Shown: piece after piece, positions 1 through 8,426 of the stretch | Numbering within the stretch: position 1 is the first letter of the stretch | Layout: every line of letters starts with the position of its first letter | Assembly (NCBI RefSeq): GCF_030519355.1 | Contig: NZ_JAUMKC010000003.1 | Span: forward strand, 277,626-341,625 | DNA length: 64,000 nucleotides | Direction: 5' to 3' | Origin: Mucilaginibacter sp. L3T2-6 | GTDB lineage: Bacteria > Bacteroidota > Bacteroidia > Sphingobacteriales > Sphingobacteriaceae | Made by a program: the position numbers and the translations under genes | Notes under the pieces: model-generated | Databases searched by the model: none | What the model saw: only the letters and a program-made list of their open reading frames with translations | What the model was told of the DNA's origin: nothing

Positions 1-395
1 GTCTCAAATACCGTATAGTCCTTACGCAGTGTAACTACGCGGGCGCCATTTTCACGTAATAAACGCTCCACACTCACGCGTTCGGCAATCACATCTGTCG
101 ATACTTTATATAATGCCAGTTCCTGCCATATCACATCTTCGTTGGTATGGTAATACACTTTCAACACTTCTACCTGTTTCTCAATCTGTCGGCAAAGCTT
201 GCGTACCACATCTTCAGATTCGTTTATTACAATATTGAACCTGTGAATGCTCTCGATTTCTGATGGAGAGGTATTAAGGCTGTCAATGTTTATCTTACGC
301 CGTGTAAATATAATGGCAATCCGGTTCAGTAAACCAATCTGGTTTTCGGTATAAACCGTTATGTTATATTCCTGTTTGCCTATTTCTGTTTCCAT
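1..395 (-). CDS. ilvN: Acetolactate synthase small (regulatory) subunit, partial
   Basis: Small subunit of acetohydroxyacid synthase, which binds the catalytic subunit and gives valine feedback control in the cytoplasm. The visible 131 codons begin with ATG at 395 and contain an ACT-domain signature (YNITVYTENQIGLLNRIA), followed by text typical of IlvH/IlvN such as IHRFNIVINESEDVVRKL. The C-terminus lies beyond the left edge of the window, so the gene is incomplete here rather than broken. It follows ilvB by 38 bp on the same strand, consistent with cotranscription from the ilvD side. The family assignment is secure; the full length cannot be judged. Confidence 0.93.
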   Translation of the reverse strand, partial: METEIGKQEYNITVYTENQIGLLNRIAIIFTRRKINIDSLNTSPSEIESIHRFNIVINESEDVVRKLCRQIEKQVEVLKVYYHTNEDVIWQELALYKVSTDVIAERVSVERLLRENGARVVTLRKDYTVFE

Positions 396-433
396 TTTGT
401 TTTTTGTTTGGGTTGCCCTTGTGTCCCGGGGCG

Positions 434-2170
434 TTATTTCAACCTAATTTCCGCTACGCTGCAGCCCTGAGGCACCATCGGGAATACGTTATTCTCTTTG
501 GTTACTGCAACTTCCAGCAGGAACGAGCCTTTGCTGTCCATCATTTCTTTTAATGACGATTTCAGATCTTTCCGTTCTTTTACAGCTTTACCCGGTATGC
601 CGTAGGCTGCCGCCAGGGCCACAAAATCGGGGCTTTGGATGTCAACGAACGAATATCTGCGCTCGTTGAACAACTCCTGCCATTGGCGAACCATGCCCAA
701 AAAGCTGTTATTCAGAATAATGATTTTTATGTCGATGCCTGTCTGCATAATGGTGCCCAGTTCCTGCAAGGTCATCTGAAAGCCGCCATCACCTATTACG
801 GCAATAACGTCACGATGCTGTGCGCCGAACTTTGCGCCGATGGCCGCGGGTAAGGCAAAACCCATGGTACCCAAACCGCCGCTGGTTACATTGCTGCGGG
901 TTTTGTTGAGCGTAGCATAACGGCAGGCCACCATCTGGTGCTGGCCAACGTCAGTAACAATTACTGCATCGCCTTTGGTTAAAACGTTCAGCTCTTTAAT
1001 TACCTCGCCCATAGTCATTTCGTCAGTTGCGGGGTTCAGCTCTTTTTCTATTACGGCCTCAACTTCCTGGCGGGTATGCTCTTTAAATTTCTCCAGCCAC
1101 TCAGGGTAAGATTTTTGTTGAATAAGTTCCGTTAGCATTGGCAGGGTTTCTTTACAGTCGCCCCAAACCGGTACGGTGGCTTTCACGTTTTTGTCGATCT
1201 CGGCCGGGTCAATATCCAGGTGGATAACTTTGGCCTGTTTGGCATATTTGTCTAATCTGCCGGTAACACGGTCGTCAAAACGCATCCCGATAGCAATCAA
1301 TACATCACATTCATTAGTGAGCACATTTGGGCCGTAGTTACCGTGCATGCCCAGCATACCAACGTTCAGGTTGTGGTCGGTCGGGATAGCGCCAGCGCCC
1401 AGTATCGTCCAGGCTGAGGGAATGCCGCCTTTTTCAATAAACGCCTTGAACTCCTCCTCGGCACCGCCAAGAATTACGCCCTGGCCCCAAATCACAAACG
1501 GCTTTTTAGCTGAATTGATCAGTTCAGCAGCCTGTTGTATGTATTGCGAGCGAACTATCGGTTTTGGCCTGTAGCTGCGGATGTGATCGCATTGCTTATA
1601 ACCTTTATATTCGAATTTTTGTACCTGTGCATTTTTGGTTATATCAATTAATACCGGTCCCGGCCTCCCGCTTTTAGCAATGTAAAATGCTTTAGCTAAA
1701 ACCTCAGGTATCTCCCTGGCATCGGTTACCTGGTAATTCCATTTGGTGATTGGCGTAGTGATGTTGATTACGTCCGTCTCCTGGAAAGCATCAGTGCCTA
1801 GCAGGTGGGCAAACACTTGCCCGGTGATGCATACAAGCGGTGTGCTGTCTATCTGCGCATCAGCCAAACCGGTCACTAAATTGGTAGCACCAGGACCGCT
1901 GGTAGCAAACACTACGCCTACCTTGCCCGAAGTACGCGCATAACCCTGGCCCGCATGAATGCCCCCCTGCTCGTGGCGCACCAGTATGTGGTTTAATTTA
2001 TCATTATAGTCATAAAGCGCATCATAAATGGGCATAATTGCGCCGCCCGGATATCCAAAAATGGTATCAACGCCCTCATGTATCAAAGCATCCAAAACAG
2101 CCTGTGAACCAGTCATTTCTATGATCGCTGTTTGCTTCGGTGCTGTTAATGTTTCCTGTGCAACTTCCAT
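434..2170 (-). CDS. ilvB: Acetolactate synthase large (catalytic) subunit
   Basis: ThDP-dependent enzyme that condenses two pyruvates to 2-acetolactate, or pyruvate with 2-oxobutyrate, in valine, leucine and isoleucine synthesis. The 578-residue protein has the normal family length and order. The N-terminal pyrimidine-binding domain contains FGYPGGAIMPIYDAL and the catalytic glutamate in RHEQGGIHAGQGYAR. A central FAD/DHS-like domain follows, and the C-terminal pyrophosphate-binding domain has the GDGGFQMTLQEL and NNSFLGMVRQWQ region that carries the GDG-NN thiamine motif. It lies between ilvD (226 bp upstream) and ilvN (38 bp downstream). No feature suggests transfer; this is the chromosomal backbone next to the island. 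Confidence 0.97.
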   Translation of the reverse strand: MEVAQETLTAPKQTAIIEMTGSQAVLDALIHEGVDTIFGYPGGAIMPIYDALYDYNDKLNHILVRHEQGGIHAGQGYARTSGKVGVVFATSGPGATNLVTGLADAQIDSTPLVCITGQVFAHLLGTDAFQETDVINITTPITKWNYQVTDAREIPEVLAKAFYIAKSGRPGPVLIDITKNAQVQKFEYKGYKQCDHIRSYRPKPIVRSQYIQQAAELINSAKKPFVIWGQGVILGGAEEEFKAFIEKGGIPSAWTILGAGAIPTDHNLNVGMLGMHGNYGPNVLTNECDVLIAIGMRFDDRVTGRLDKYAKQAKVIHLDIDPAEIDKNVKATVPVWGDCKETLPMLTELIQQKSYPEWLEKFKEHTRQEVEAVIEKELNPATDEMTMGEVIKELNVLTKGDAVIVTDVGQHQMVACRYATLNKTRSNVTSGGLGTMGFALPAAIGAKFGAQHRDVIAVIGDGGFQMTLQELGTIMQTGIDIKIIILNNSFLGMVRQWQELFNERRYSFVDIQSPDFVALAAAYGIPGKAVKERKDLKSSLKEMMDSKGSFLLEVAVTKENNVFPMVPQGCSVAEIRLK

Positions 2171-2250
2171 ATTTTCTATATTTTTTGTGATTTCATTGAT
2201 CTAAATGATTTCACTGATTGCATTCTATTTGTTCATTCCTATTTAGCGTT

Positions 2251-2345
2251 TTGTCTTTGCGAGGAACGAAGCAACCTCGTCAATGTGCTTGTTCGCAATG
2301 CAAGGTGACGAGGTTGCCGCGCTCGTTCATCGCTCGCAATGACAA
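2251..2345. repeat. Palindromic intergenic repeat (REP-like)
   Basis: The 226-bp gap between ilvD and ilvB contains a long imperfect inverted repeat. The left arm begins TTGTCTTTGCGAGGAACGAA and continues GCAACCTCGTC. The right arm reads GACGAGGTTGCCGCGCTCGT and ends CGCTCGCAATGACAA. The arms pair over about 30 bases around a short centre. Elements with GCGAGGAACGAAGCAA arms are, as I recall, dispersed in many Sphingobacteriaceae genomes; only one copy is in this window. It may fold in the ilvD-ilvB mRNA and affect processing. No coding function is evident. Confidence 0.7.
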
Positions 2346-2396
2346 ATGGGGTTAGTGCTGCCTTTCAACTTTCGCCTTTTAGCTTTCACCTCCTCC

Positions 2397-4100
2397 TTAT
2401 GGCATTTCGTCCGTAACACATCCCTCTGCGGCGGTGCTTACGGTTTTGGCGTATTTGTACAGCAGGCCTTTTTTTACTTTCAGTTCCGGCTGTACCCATT
2501 TGACTCGGCGTGCCTCAATTTCTTCGTCGGACACCTTTAGCATCATGGTGTTTTTAACGGCATCCAGCTCAATGATGTCGTCGTCCTGCACCAATGCCAG
2601 CGTGCCGCCGTCAAAGGCTTCCGGGGTGATGTGCCCAACCACGAAGCCATGCGTGCCACCGCTGAAACGGCCGTCGGTGATCAAGGCCACTGAACTGCCT
2701 AAACCTGCGCCAAATATGGCGGACGTAGGCTTAAGCATCTCCGGCATGCCGGGCGCACCTTTCGGGCCAACATAGCGGATAACCACAACATCGCCGGGGC
2801 GAACGCGGCCGCTCAATATACCGTCTATAAGCTCAAACTCACCGTCGAATACGCGGGCTGGGCCCTCAAAGCGCTCACCCTCTTTACCGGTGATCTTCGC
2901 TACGGAGCCACCCTCGGCCAGGTTGCCATACAATATCTGTAAGTGGCCGGTAGCCTTTATAGGTTTATCTGCCGGGAAAATTATTTTTTGAGTTTCAAAA
3001 TCCAGTTCGGGAATACCGGCCAGGTTTTCGGCTAATGTTTTGCCGGTTACCGTTAGGCAATCGCCGTGCAACCAGCCTAGCTTCAACAGGTATTTCATTA
3101 CCGCCGGGATGCCGCCTACATTGTGCAGGTCTTCCATCATGTATTTACCGCTTGGCTTCATGTCGGCCAGTAAAGGGATGCGATTGCTGATCTCCTGGAA
3201 ATCGTCCTGTGTTAATTTTACGTCAACGCTTTTTGCAATCGCGATGAGGTGCAGTACGGCATTGGTCGAGCCGCCCATCACCATGATAGTGGTAATAGCG
3301 TTCTCGAATGCCTGCCGGGTCATGATATCTTTTGGTTTGATGTCGCGCTCCAGCAACAGCTTTATGTATTTTCCAACTTCACGGCATTCTTTCTGTTTAT
3401 CTTCGCTCAGGGCTGGGTTTGACGATGAATAAGGCAAGCTCATGCCCAAAGCCTCGATAGCCGCCGCCATGGTGTTGGCAGTATATATACCGCCGCAAGC
3501 CCCTGCGCTTGGGCAGGCATTTTTAACCACGCCCATAAAGTCCTCCGGACTAATGGTACCAGCAATTTTCTTACCCAGAGCCTCAAACGCCGAAACAATG
3601 TTCAAGTCTTCGCCTTTCCAGTGACCGGGTTTAATGGTGCCACCATAAACCATAATGGACGGGCGGTTTAAACGGCCCATAGCCATCAGCGATCCCGGCA
3701 TGTTTTTATCGCAGCCAGGAAGGGTTATTAACCCATCATAATATTGTGCGCCGCAAACGGCTTCAATGGAATCCGCGATCACATCGCGGCTTACCAGTGA
3801 GTAACGCATACCCTCAGTACCGTTGCTCATGCCATCGCTTACGCCAATGGTGTTGAATATCAGGCCTACCAAATCCTCTTCCCATATACCCTGCTTAACC
3901 ACTTTTGCCAGGTCGTTAAGGTGCATGTTACAGGTGTTGCCGTCATAACCCATACTGGCCACGCCAACCTGTGCTTTTTTCATGTCCTCGTCGGTGAGGC
4001 CAATACCGTAAAGCATGGCCTGTGCGGCCGGTTGGGTTGGATCCTGGGTCAGCGTTTTGCTGTATTTGTTCAGTTCGTTCGGTATGGCAGGTGCACTCAT
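2397..4100 (-). CDS. ilvD: Dihydroxy-acid dehydratase
   Basis: Iron-sulfur dehydratase converting 2,3-dihydroxy-isovalerate (and the methylvalerate homologue) to the 2-oxo acids of branched-chain amino acid synthesis. The 567-residue length fits the family. Recognisable motifs are the cluster-ligand cysteines in [20 protein letters not shown] and [19 protein letters not shown], and the C-terminal [22 protein letters not shown] signature. It is the most upstream gene of the visible ilv cluster, so the promoter should lie in 4101-4360. I see no convincing T-box or peptide attenuator there. It marks the last clearly chromosomal gene before accessory DNA. Confidence 0.97.
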   Translation of the reverse strand: MSAPAIPNELNKYSKTLTQDPTQPAAQAMLYGIGLTDEDMKKAQVGVASMGYDGNTCNMHLNDLAKVVKQGIWEEDLVGLIFNTIGVSDGMSNGTEGMRYSLVSRDVIADSIEAVCGAQYYDGLITLPGCDKNMPGSLMAMGRLNRPSIMVYGGTIKPGHWKGEDLNIVSAFEALGKKIAGTISPEDFMGVVKNACPSAGACGGIYTANTMAAAIEALGMSLPYSSSNPALSEDKQKECREVGKYIKLLLERDIKPKDIMTRQAFENAITTIMVMGGSTNAVLHLIAIAKSVDVKLTQDDFQEISNRIPLLADMKPSGKYMMEDLHNVGGIPAVMKYLLKLGWLHGDCLTVTGKTLAENLAGIPELDFETQKIIFPADKPIKATGHLQILYGNLAEGGSVAKITGKEGERFEGPARVFDGEFELIDGILSGRVRPGDVVVIRYVGPKGAPGMPEMLKPTSAIFGAGLGSSVALITDGRFSGGTHGFVVGHITPEAFDGGTLALVQDDDIIELDAVKNTMMLKVSDEEIEARRVKWVQPELKVKKGLLYKYAKTVSTAAEGCVTDEMP

Positions 4101-4805
4101 ATTTTTGATGTTGCGACGGCGTATAAATGCTAAAAAATCAGGTTATAAATTATCAGCAGGCTAATTGGCCATTTTGATATTTGTAAGGTAGAAAGAGACA
4201 AAACGAATAGCAAGCGAATATCTGATTTTTTGAAATAAGTATATTATTTGTCATATATTCAATTATTTAATTTTTTATACTGCAATAATATTGTTTAAAG
4301 ATATAAAATATTTTATAAAATATACCAAAGTTCAAAATGGTATTCGGTATGATTTTTATGCATGCATAATATGGGGGGTGATTTTCGGCGTGAAATGGGA
4401 ATTTGCCTGCGTGGAGGTGCAAATTTTTTTTGCGAATTGTTAACGTTTAATTGTGAAGAGGTGGCCACTCGTTTTGGCTTCGGCGGCTACAGCACCCCCG
4501 GCAGTTATTGGAATACCGAATTGCAAGGTGGTCAAGGTGCCCCGGTTATAAATCTTACCCATAATTGTATAAGATACCAACCAATATTGAAAGGTAATTT
4601 TGCAGTTTAATTAAAGGGCCGGCATCTCAAGTTAGCTTGCAATCTACAAGGAAATTGTGCAGCCTTTAATTGCTTAGTTGTACGATCATCATGAAAAAAT
4701 TAAAATCATTTTCCAGTACGCGTGTGTCAGATGCTTAATCCAGATAGCCCGGAGCTTTTTAAATACATTAATTAATCTACAGCCATATAAAAAAATCAAT
4801 AAATC
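4101..4805. other. Intergenic region between ilvD and accessory genes
   Basis: About 700 bp without a supported gene. The first ~260 bp upstream of ilvD are very AT-rich and should hold its promoter. An 82-codon ATG frame at 4362-4610 lacks recognisable protein character and overlaps a promoter-like element, so I do not call it. The only clear structure is the TACCCATAATTGT box and -7 element at 4556-4602. A very short frame at 4691-4738 (MKKLKSFSSTRVSDA) could be a leader peptide, but nothing supports that strongly. The boundary between chromosome and acquired DNA probably lies in or just after this stretch. Confidence 0.5.
4556..4602 (+). promoter_or_regulatory. Putative AraC-type operator plus -7 box (copy 1)
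   Basis: TACCCATAATTGT (4556-4568) lies upstream of TAATTTTG (4595-4602), a match to the Bacteroidetes -7 box. From the end of the shared ATTG to the -7 box there are exactly 27 bases. The same box at the same distance recurs at 5793-5839. The predicted transcript would start near 4609, leaving a leader of about 200 bases before the first gene at 4806. The adjacent HMA-AraC protein (5217-5774) is the natural candidate ligand-responsive regulator; this is inference from position. Confidence 0.5.
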
Positions 4806-5207
4806 ATGATCGCTATCATTACAGGCATTGCCACCGGGCTTTTGGCAATTATAATTATCAACCTGTTCAGGCAAATAAATAAACAATTAATGTACGGCCT
4901 TATACTGACCGGCATAGGGTACCTTTACGTTGGTTTTAATTGGACAAACACCAGCTCGTTAATAATATGCGCAATTCAGTCGGTAGTCTTTCTGTTCATC
5001 GCTTACTACGGGGTTCAAAAGAGCCTGCTGATTCTTGCTGCCGGCTATTTTTTGCATGGCATCTGGGATCTCCTTTTCGATTTATTCCCTTATTCGGGAT
5101 TAATGCCGCCCCATTACGACTTTTTCTGCCTGTCGGTAGATTTTACAATGGGTATTTACCTGTTAATGCTTAGTTTTAAAAAAGGAAAAAAAGATTCGTT
5201 GCTATAG
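4806..5207 (+). CDS. Small integral membrane protein, DUF6010-like
   Basis: A 133-residue, very hydrophobic protein with about four predicted membrane segments (roughly residues 1-20, 28-48, 53-78 and 105-125). The pattern GLILTGIGYLYVGFNWT and the length suggest the DUF6010 family, whose function is unknown; I recognise this only by overall resemblance. It is followed after 9 bp by the HMA-AraC regulator on the same strand, so the two are probably cotranscribed from the promoter at 4556-4602. A role in metal stress is suggested only by context. The ATG at 4806 begins directly with a hydrophobic segment, which supports this start. Confidence 0.7.
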   Translation: MIAIITGIATGLLAIIIINLFRQINKQLMYGLILTGIGYLYVGFNWTNTSSLIICAIQSVVFLFIAYYGVQKSLLILAAGYFLHGIWDLLFDLFPYSGLMPPHYDFFCLSVDFTMGIYLLMLSFKKGKKDSLL

Positions 5208-5216
5208 GTTAGTTAT

Positions 5217-5774
5217 ATGACGCTCTACATCAAAAATATGGTTTGTCCCCGTTGTGTGAAGGCTGTTGAACAGATTTTTAACGATATTGGGATAAAACCT
5301 ATCTATGTTCGCCTCGGCGAAGTATTGACACAAGACCCATTGCAGGCCCAACAGTTGGAATCACTCAAGTCCCGGCTAAAACAGTTAGGCTTTGAACTAT
5401 TGGATGATAGCCTGAAACAGCAGATCGACAAAATCAAATCTATCATCATCCAGCATATACATTATACAGAAGATGAAAAGTTCGTTTTTTCAGAAGTTCT
5501 GGCAGACGAACTGCACAAGGATTATTCCGTACTCAGCAAGTTGTTTTCGGAAACCGAAGGTATCACAATCGAACAATATGTGATACTCCAGCGCATTGAA
5601 AAAGTAAAGGAACTATTGGTGTATAATGAAATGAACCTGAATGAAATATCGTATAAGCTAAACTACAGCAGCGTAGCCCATTTGTCCGCCCAGTTCAAGA
5701 AAGTGACCGGGCTAACACCAACCCAGTTCAAAGCCCAGGGTATCCACCTGCGTAAATTTTTAAATGAGGTTTAA
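5217..5774 (+). CDS. AraC-family regulator with N-terminal HMA-like metal-binding domain
   Basis: A 185-residue transcription factor. Residues 1-70 resemble a heavy-metal-associated domain with the motif NMVCPRC (CxxC), expected to bind a soft metal such as Cu(I). Residues ~85-180 form an AraC/XylS DNA-binding domain, with the second helix-turn-helix in LNEISYKLNYSSVAHLSAQF and the family ending KKVTGLTPTQFKA. It is a paralog of 17720-18280, with the same layout and nearly the same length. It probably senses copper or a related metal in the cytoplasm and activates neighbouring metal genes. Identical boxes precede this gene pair (4556) and the next gene (5793). The metal identity is inferred. 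Confidence 0.88.
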   Translation: MTLYIKNMVCPRCVKAVEQIFNDIGIKPIYVRLGEVLTQDPLQAQQLESLKSRLKQLGFELLDDSLKQQIDKIKSIIIQHIHYTEDEKFVFSEVLADELHKDYSVLSKLFSETEGITIEQYVILQRIEKVKELLVYNEMNLNEISYKLNYSSVAHLSAQFKKVTGLTPTQFKAQGIHLRKFLNEV

Positions 5775-5792
5775 CCATAGTGATATAAATGG

Positions 5793-5839
5793 TACCCATA
5801 ATTGTGTAATATAACGGGCCCGGTCGCGTGGTATTTTTG
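5793..5839 (+). promoter_or_regulatory. Putative AraC-type operator plus -7 box (copy 2)
   Basis: Second copy of TACCCATAATTGT (5793-5805), again 27 bases upstream of a -7 box, here TATTTTTG (5832-5839). It lies between the AraC-type gene and the HMA-MauE-like gene. The start of transcription would fall near 5846, which rules out an upstream in-frame ATG at 5828 and supports translation from 5858. Identical box and identical spacing in two neighbouring promoters argue for one shared activator. Confidence 0.55.
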
Positions 5840-5857
5840 TGTCAAAATAATAATATT

Positions 5858-6595
5858 ATGACACATACCTATTATATCTCAGGCGTGACTTGCGGCGGTT
5901 GCCAAAAAAAGGTCGAAAGCCTGCTTTCAAAAGTTGAGGGCGTAGAAAAAATAAATATTGATCTGGCGAAGGGTACCGCTGATATCGGGATGTCCCGTCA
6001 TATACCAACGGCAGAATTGAAACTTGCCTTAAAAGATTATCAGAAATATCAGCTTTCGCCGGCAATTGAATCTCCGCAGGTGCTTTCAGCAAACAATGAC
6101 GACGAAAGCAAATCCTGGTTTGCAACTTACAAACCCATTCTCATTATTTTCGCTTATATTCTAATCATTTCCGTCATCGCGGGGTTGGCCGGCGGCGCAT
6201 TTAACATCCCAACCGCTATGCGAGTCTTTATGGCGGGTTTCTTTCTTATCTTCTCATTTTTCAAAATGCTTGATTTAAACGCCTTTGCCGATAGCTACGC
6301 CATGTATGATATTGTTGCCAGGAAAGTCAGGGCCTGGGGATTTATATATGCCTTTACCGAACTGTTTCTTGGCATTGCCTACTCAGCTAACTTATTTCCC
6401 GGCGTAATCAATTTTGTCACGGTGGCAGTTATGTCTGTAAGTATCCTTGGTGTATTGCAAAGCGTTTTAAACAAGCGCAAAATGAGGTGCGCATGTCTTG
6501 GGGCTGTGTTCAATCTGCCAATGAGCACGGTAACAATTATCGAAGACGCTTTAATGATCGCGATGGGCGTTATCATGCAAATTATGTTGGGCTAA
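5858..6595 (+). CDS. HMA domain fused to MauE/DoxX-like membrane protein
   Basis: The 245-residue protein begins with a heavy-metal-associated domain (CxxC in GVTCGGCQKKV, near residues 8-18). After a linker come about four membrane helices from residue ~90, and a conserved tail with CACLGAVFNLPMSTVTIIED. The membrane half resembles the MauE/DoxX redox-associated family. Proteins of this layout are common in Bacteroidota metal loci, but their biochemical role is not established. The ATG at 5858 is preferred over the in-frame ATG at 5828, because the latter overlaps the predicted -7 box. It is the last gene before a strong terminator, so it forms its own unit. Confidence 0.8.
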   Translation: MTHTYYISGVTCGGCQKKVESLLSKVEGVEKINIDLAKGTADIGMSRHIPTAELKLALKDYQKYQLSPAIESPQVLSANNDDESKSWFATYKPILIIFAYILIISVIAGLAGGAFNIPTAMRVFMAGFFLIFSFFKMLDLNAFADSYAMYDIVARKVRAWGFIYAFTELFLGIAYSANLFPGVINFVTVAVMSVSILGVLQSVLNKRKMRCACLGAVFNLPMSTVTIIEDALMIAMGVIMQIMLG

Positions 6596-6730
6596 ATTGG
6601 TCGTCTGTTTCCAGCGCATCATTGACCATCCACAGGTTGAGTTTATGCAACATTGAGACTTCGGGAATTCATGAGGAAAGAGATATCAGGCAGTAAATCT
6701 GTATTTATTATCCGAGTACTACTCAAAAGA

Positions 6731-6765
6731 AAAAGGGCCTTACGATGCATCGTAAGGCCCTTTTT
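6731..6765 (+). terminator. Rho-independent terminator
   Basis: A near-perfect hairpin with arms GGGCCTTACGAT and ATCGTAAGGCCC around a two-base centre, preceded by A-rich sequence and followed by TTTTT. It ends the plus-strand unit at 4806-6595. It would also function in the opposite direction because of the A-run upstream. Confidence 0.9.
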
Positions 6766-7208
6766 ACCAGGTGGAGAATATCGGATTTTGCAAGGCCAAA
6801 ATTGCTGCACCCAATCTGCGTTTTTGGTGCTCTGAGAGCGGTTTTTGATTTTTCATTTTATGTATTTTAGGGTGTTTTTGGCAGAGTTTTGCCACAGTTT
6901 TTTGCCAAATAAATCAGTTAAAATCATGGTTTAAAGTATTAAAAATGCAGTTTTTTAGGCTACATCAAAAATGCCATTTGATAAAAATAGATACTTTTTT
7001 ACAAGTTTCAGCTAAATTTTTGCTGTTGTTTGCCTATTCTTCACTATCATTTTAGCTTTTTTAATAGTTATTTTTTTAAGAGATTACAATAGATAATGAG
7101 TTATTTTAAATAAAATTTGGAAGTGTAAAGGGCGAAGAAAATAATAATCCTGAATTGACAAAGGTGCTGTAAGGTGCAAAAAAGGATGAAAAGAAATAAC
7201 CTATCTCT
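6766..7208. other. AT-rich gene-free segment at the left edge of the metal island
   Basis: About 440 bp with no supported gene. It contains the left copy of a 15-bp direct repeat (6880-6894) and separates the plus-strand HMA-AraC unit from the end of the minus-strand Cus operon. Several T-rich tracts occur, but no further hairpin as clear as the terminator at 6731-6765. It is a plausible recombination boundary. Confidence 0.5.
6880..6894. repeat. Left copy of 15-bp direct repeat flanking the metal block
   Basis: GGCAGAGTTTTGCCA occurs here and again at 33700-33714 in the same orientation, with all metal-efflux operons between the two copies. The repeat is itself partly palindromic (GGCA and TGCC ends). 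An integration or excision core is one explanation. No integrase gene lies between the copies, so the recombinase, if any, must act in trans. Confidence 0.45.
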
Positions 7209-8426
7209 TTACATTTTCATCCCAGCCATTGATTTATCACTTCCATTTTTAAATATCGCTTCGCTGTTCAGTAAATAAGCGCCATTGGTTACAACAATAT
7301 CACCTGGATTCAAGCCGGAAAGGATAGGTACATAATTTGAGTTTCCAATGCCCGGTTTGATCATCTTGGGTGAAAAACTGCCGTCTGAGTTTTTCACCCA
7401 AACCATATTTCCATTACCGTCCATCAGAATAGCTGAAGCAGGCACGGCTAAGGATTGGTTATTACCGTTTGTTATCGAAATGTAAGCCAGCATACCTGGC
7501 CTTATGAGTCCCTGTGGATTGGGTATACTGATCCTGATTAAGTCCACTTTAGAAGCATCAGACAATTCAGGATTGATAAATGCAACTTTGCCCTTAATAA
7601 GTTGGCCACCCAAATCAGGAAATGCGACACTAACGGGGTCGTTTTCCTTGTAGTTGCCTGTTTCGCTGGCATAGATCTGGGCCTGTACCCATAGATTATT
7701 CAATGTTTGTGTTTTGAGTATAGACATGCCTTCGGTTACATAGTCCCCTTCATGCACCGTTACCTCGCTAACCGTCCCATTGATTTTACTTAAAACAGTT
7801 GTTGTTGCAGACACTTTTCCGCTGGCTGCTAAACTTTTGATCTGTGTGGCTGACAGACCCCACAATTGCAACTTGTTTTCCGCTGCGCTGATCAGTTGTA
7901 GGTAATCCACATCGGGGTTATGCAGTATTTTTTGCTGTTGTTTTGCCAATAAGTATTCCTTTTCGGCTTCCTGCAAATCTTCACTGTAAATGGAATAAAC
8001 GGGCTGGCCCATGGATATTTTTTCGCCAATGGTCCTTATAAATAGTTGTTGTATTCTTCCAGTGATTCTGGCGCTCATTTCCTGCGCTGTATTTTCATCA
8101 GCGGTTACAGTCCCGGTCAGCATTTTCTCGCTGCCGATATTTTCTTTGCGGACAGTGTCCGTCTGTATACCGGCTAATTGAAGCTGCGTAGCGGTTAGGG
8201 TGATCCTGTCTGCTGCTTTATCAGACGAGCCGGTAAGTTCCACCTTGATTAGTTTCATTCCGCATATCGGGCAATTGCCATCATGTTCCTCATGTACCTG
8301 CGGATGCATGGAACAAGTGTAGTAAGCTTTGCTTTGCGTTTTGACTACTATTTGCTGCGGTTTTGGCTTACAGGCTGCAACCCCCAGGGTTAAAAGCAAT
8401 GCCAATAGTTTTATCTTATTCATCAT
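7209..8426 (-). CDS. Efflux RND periplasmic adaptor, CusB-like (second adaptor)
   Basis: Membrane-fusion protein linking an inner-membrane RND pump to an outer-membrane channel. The 405-residue precursor starts with a lipoprotein signal (lipobox GVAAC, Cys about residue 19). A short heavy-metal-binding domain follows (YTCSMHPQVHEEHDGNCPIC, near residues 36-56), the Met/Cys/His module common in CusB-like proteins. The rest is the hairpin, lipoyl and beta-barrel core with PVYSIYSEDL and AVPASAIL. It is the last gene of the Cus operon and overlaps the preceding adaptor gene by 11 bp. Two consecutive, divergent adaptors in one operon are notable. Copper or silver specificity is inferred from the metal-binding module and neighbours. 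Confidence 0.9.
   Translation of the reverse strand: MMNKIKLLALLLTLGVAACKPKPQQIVVKTQSKAYYTCSMHPQVHEEHDGNCPICGMKLIKVELTGSSDKAADRITLTATQLQLAGIQTDTVRKENIGSEKMLTGTVTADENTAQEMSARITGRIQQLFIRTIGEKISMGQPVYSIYSEDLQEAEKEYLLAKQQQKILHNPDVDYLQLISAAENKLQLWGLSATQIKSLAASGKVSATTTVLSKINGTVSEVTVHEGDYVTEGMSILKTQTLNNLWVQAQIYASETGNYKENDPVSVAFPDLGGQLIKGKVAFINPELSDASKVDLIRISIPNPQGLIRPGMLAYISITNGNNQSLAVPASAILMDGNGNMVWVKNSDGSFSPKMIKPGIGNSNYVPILSGLNPGDIVVTNGAYLLNSEAIFKNGSDKSMAGMKM

Noticed and set aside
4362..4610. 82-codon frame upstream of the first accessory gene
   Set aside because: No signal, domain or plausible start, and it overlaps a promoter-like box conserved at a second promoter.
5828..5857. Earlier ATG for the HMA-MauE-like gene
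   Set aside because: It lies inside the predicted -7 box region and adds residues that are not part of the HMA fold.
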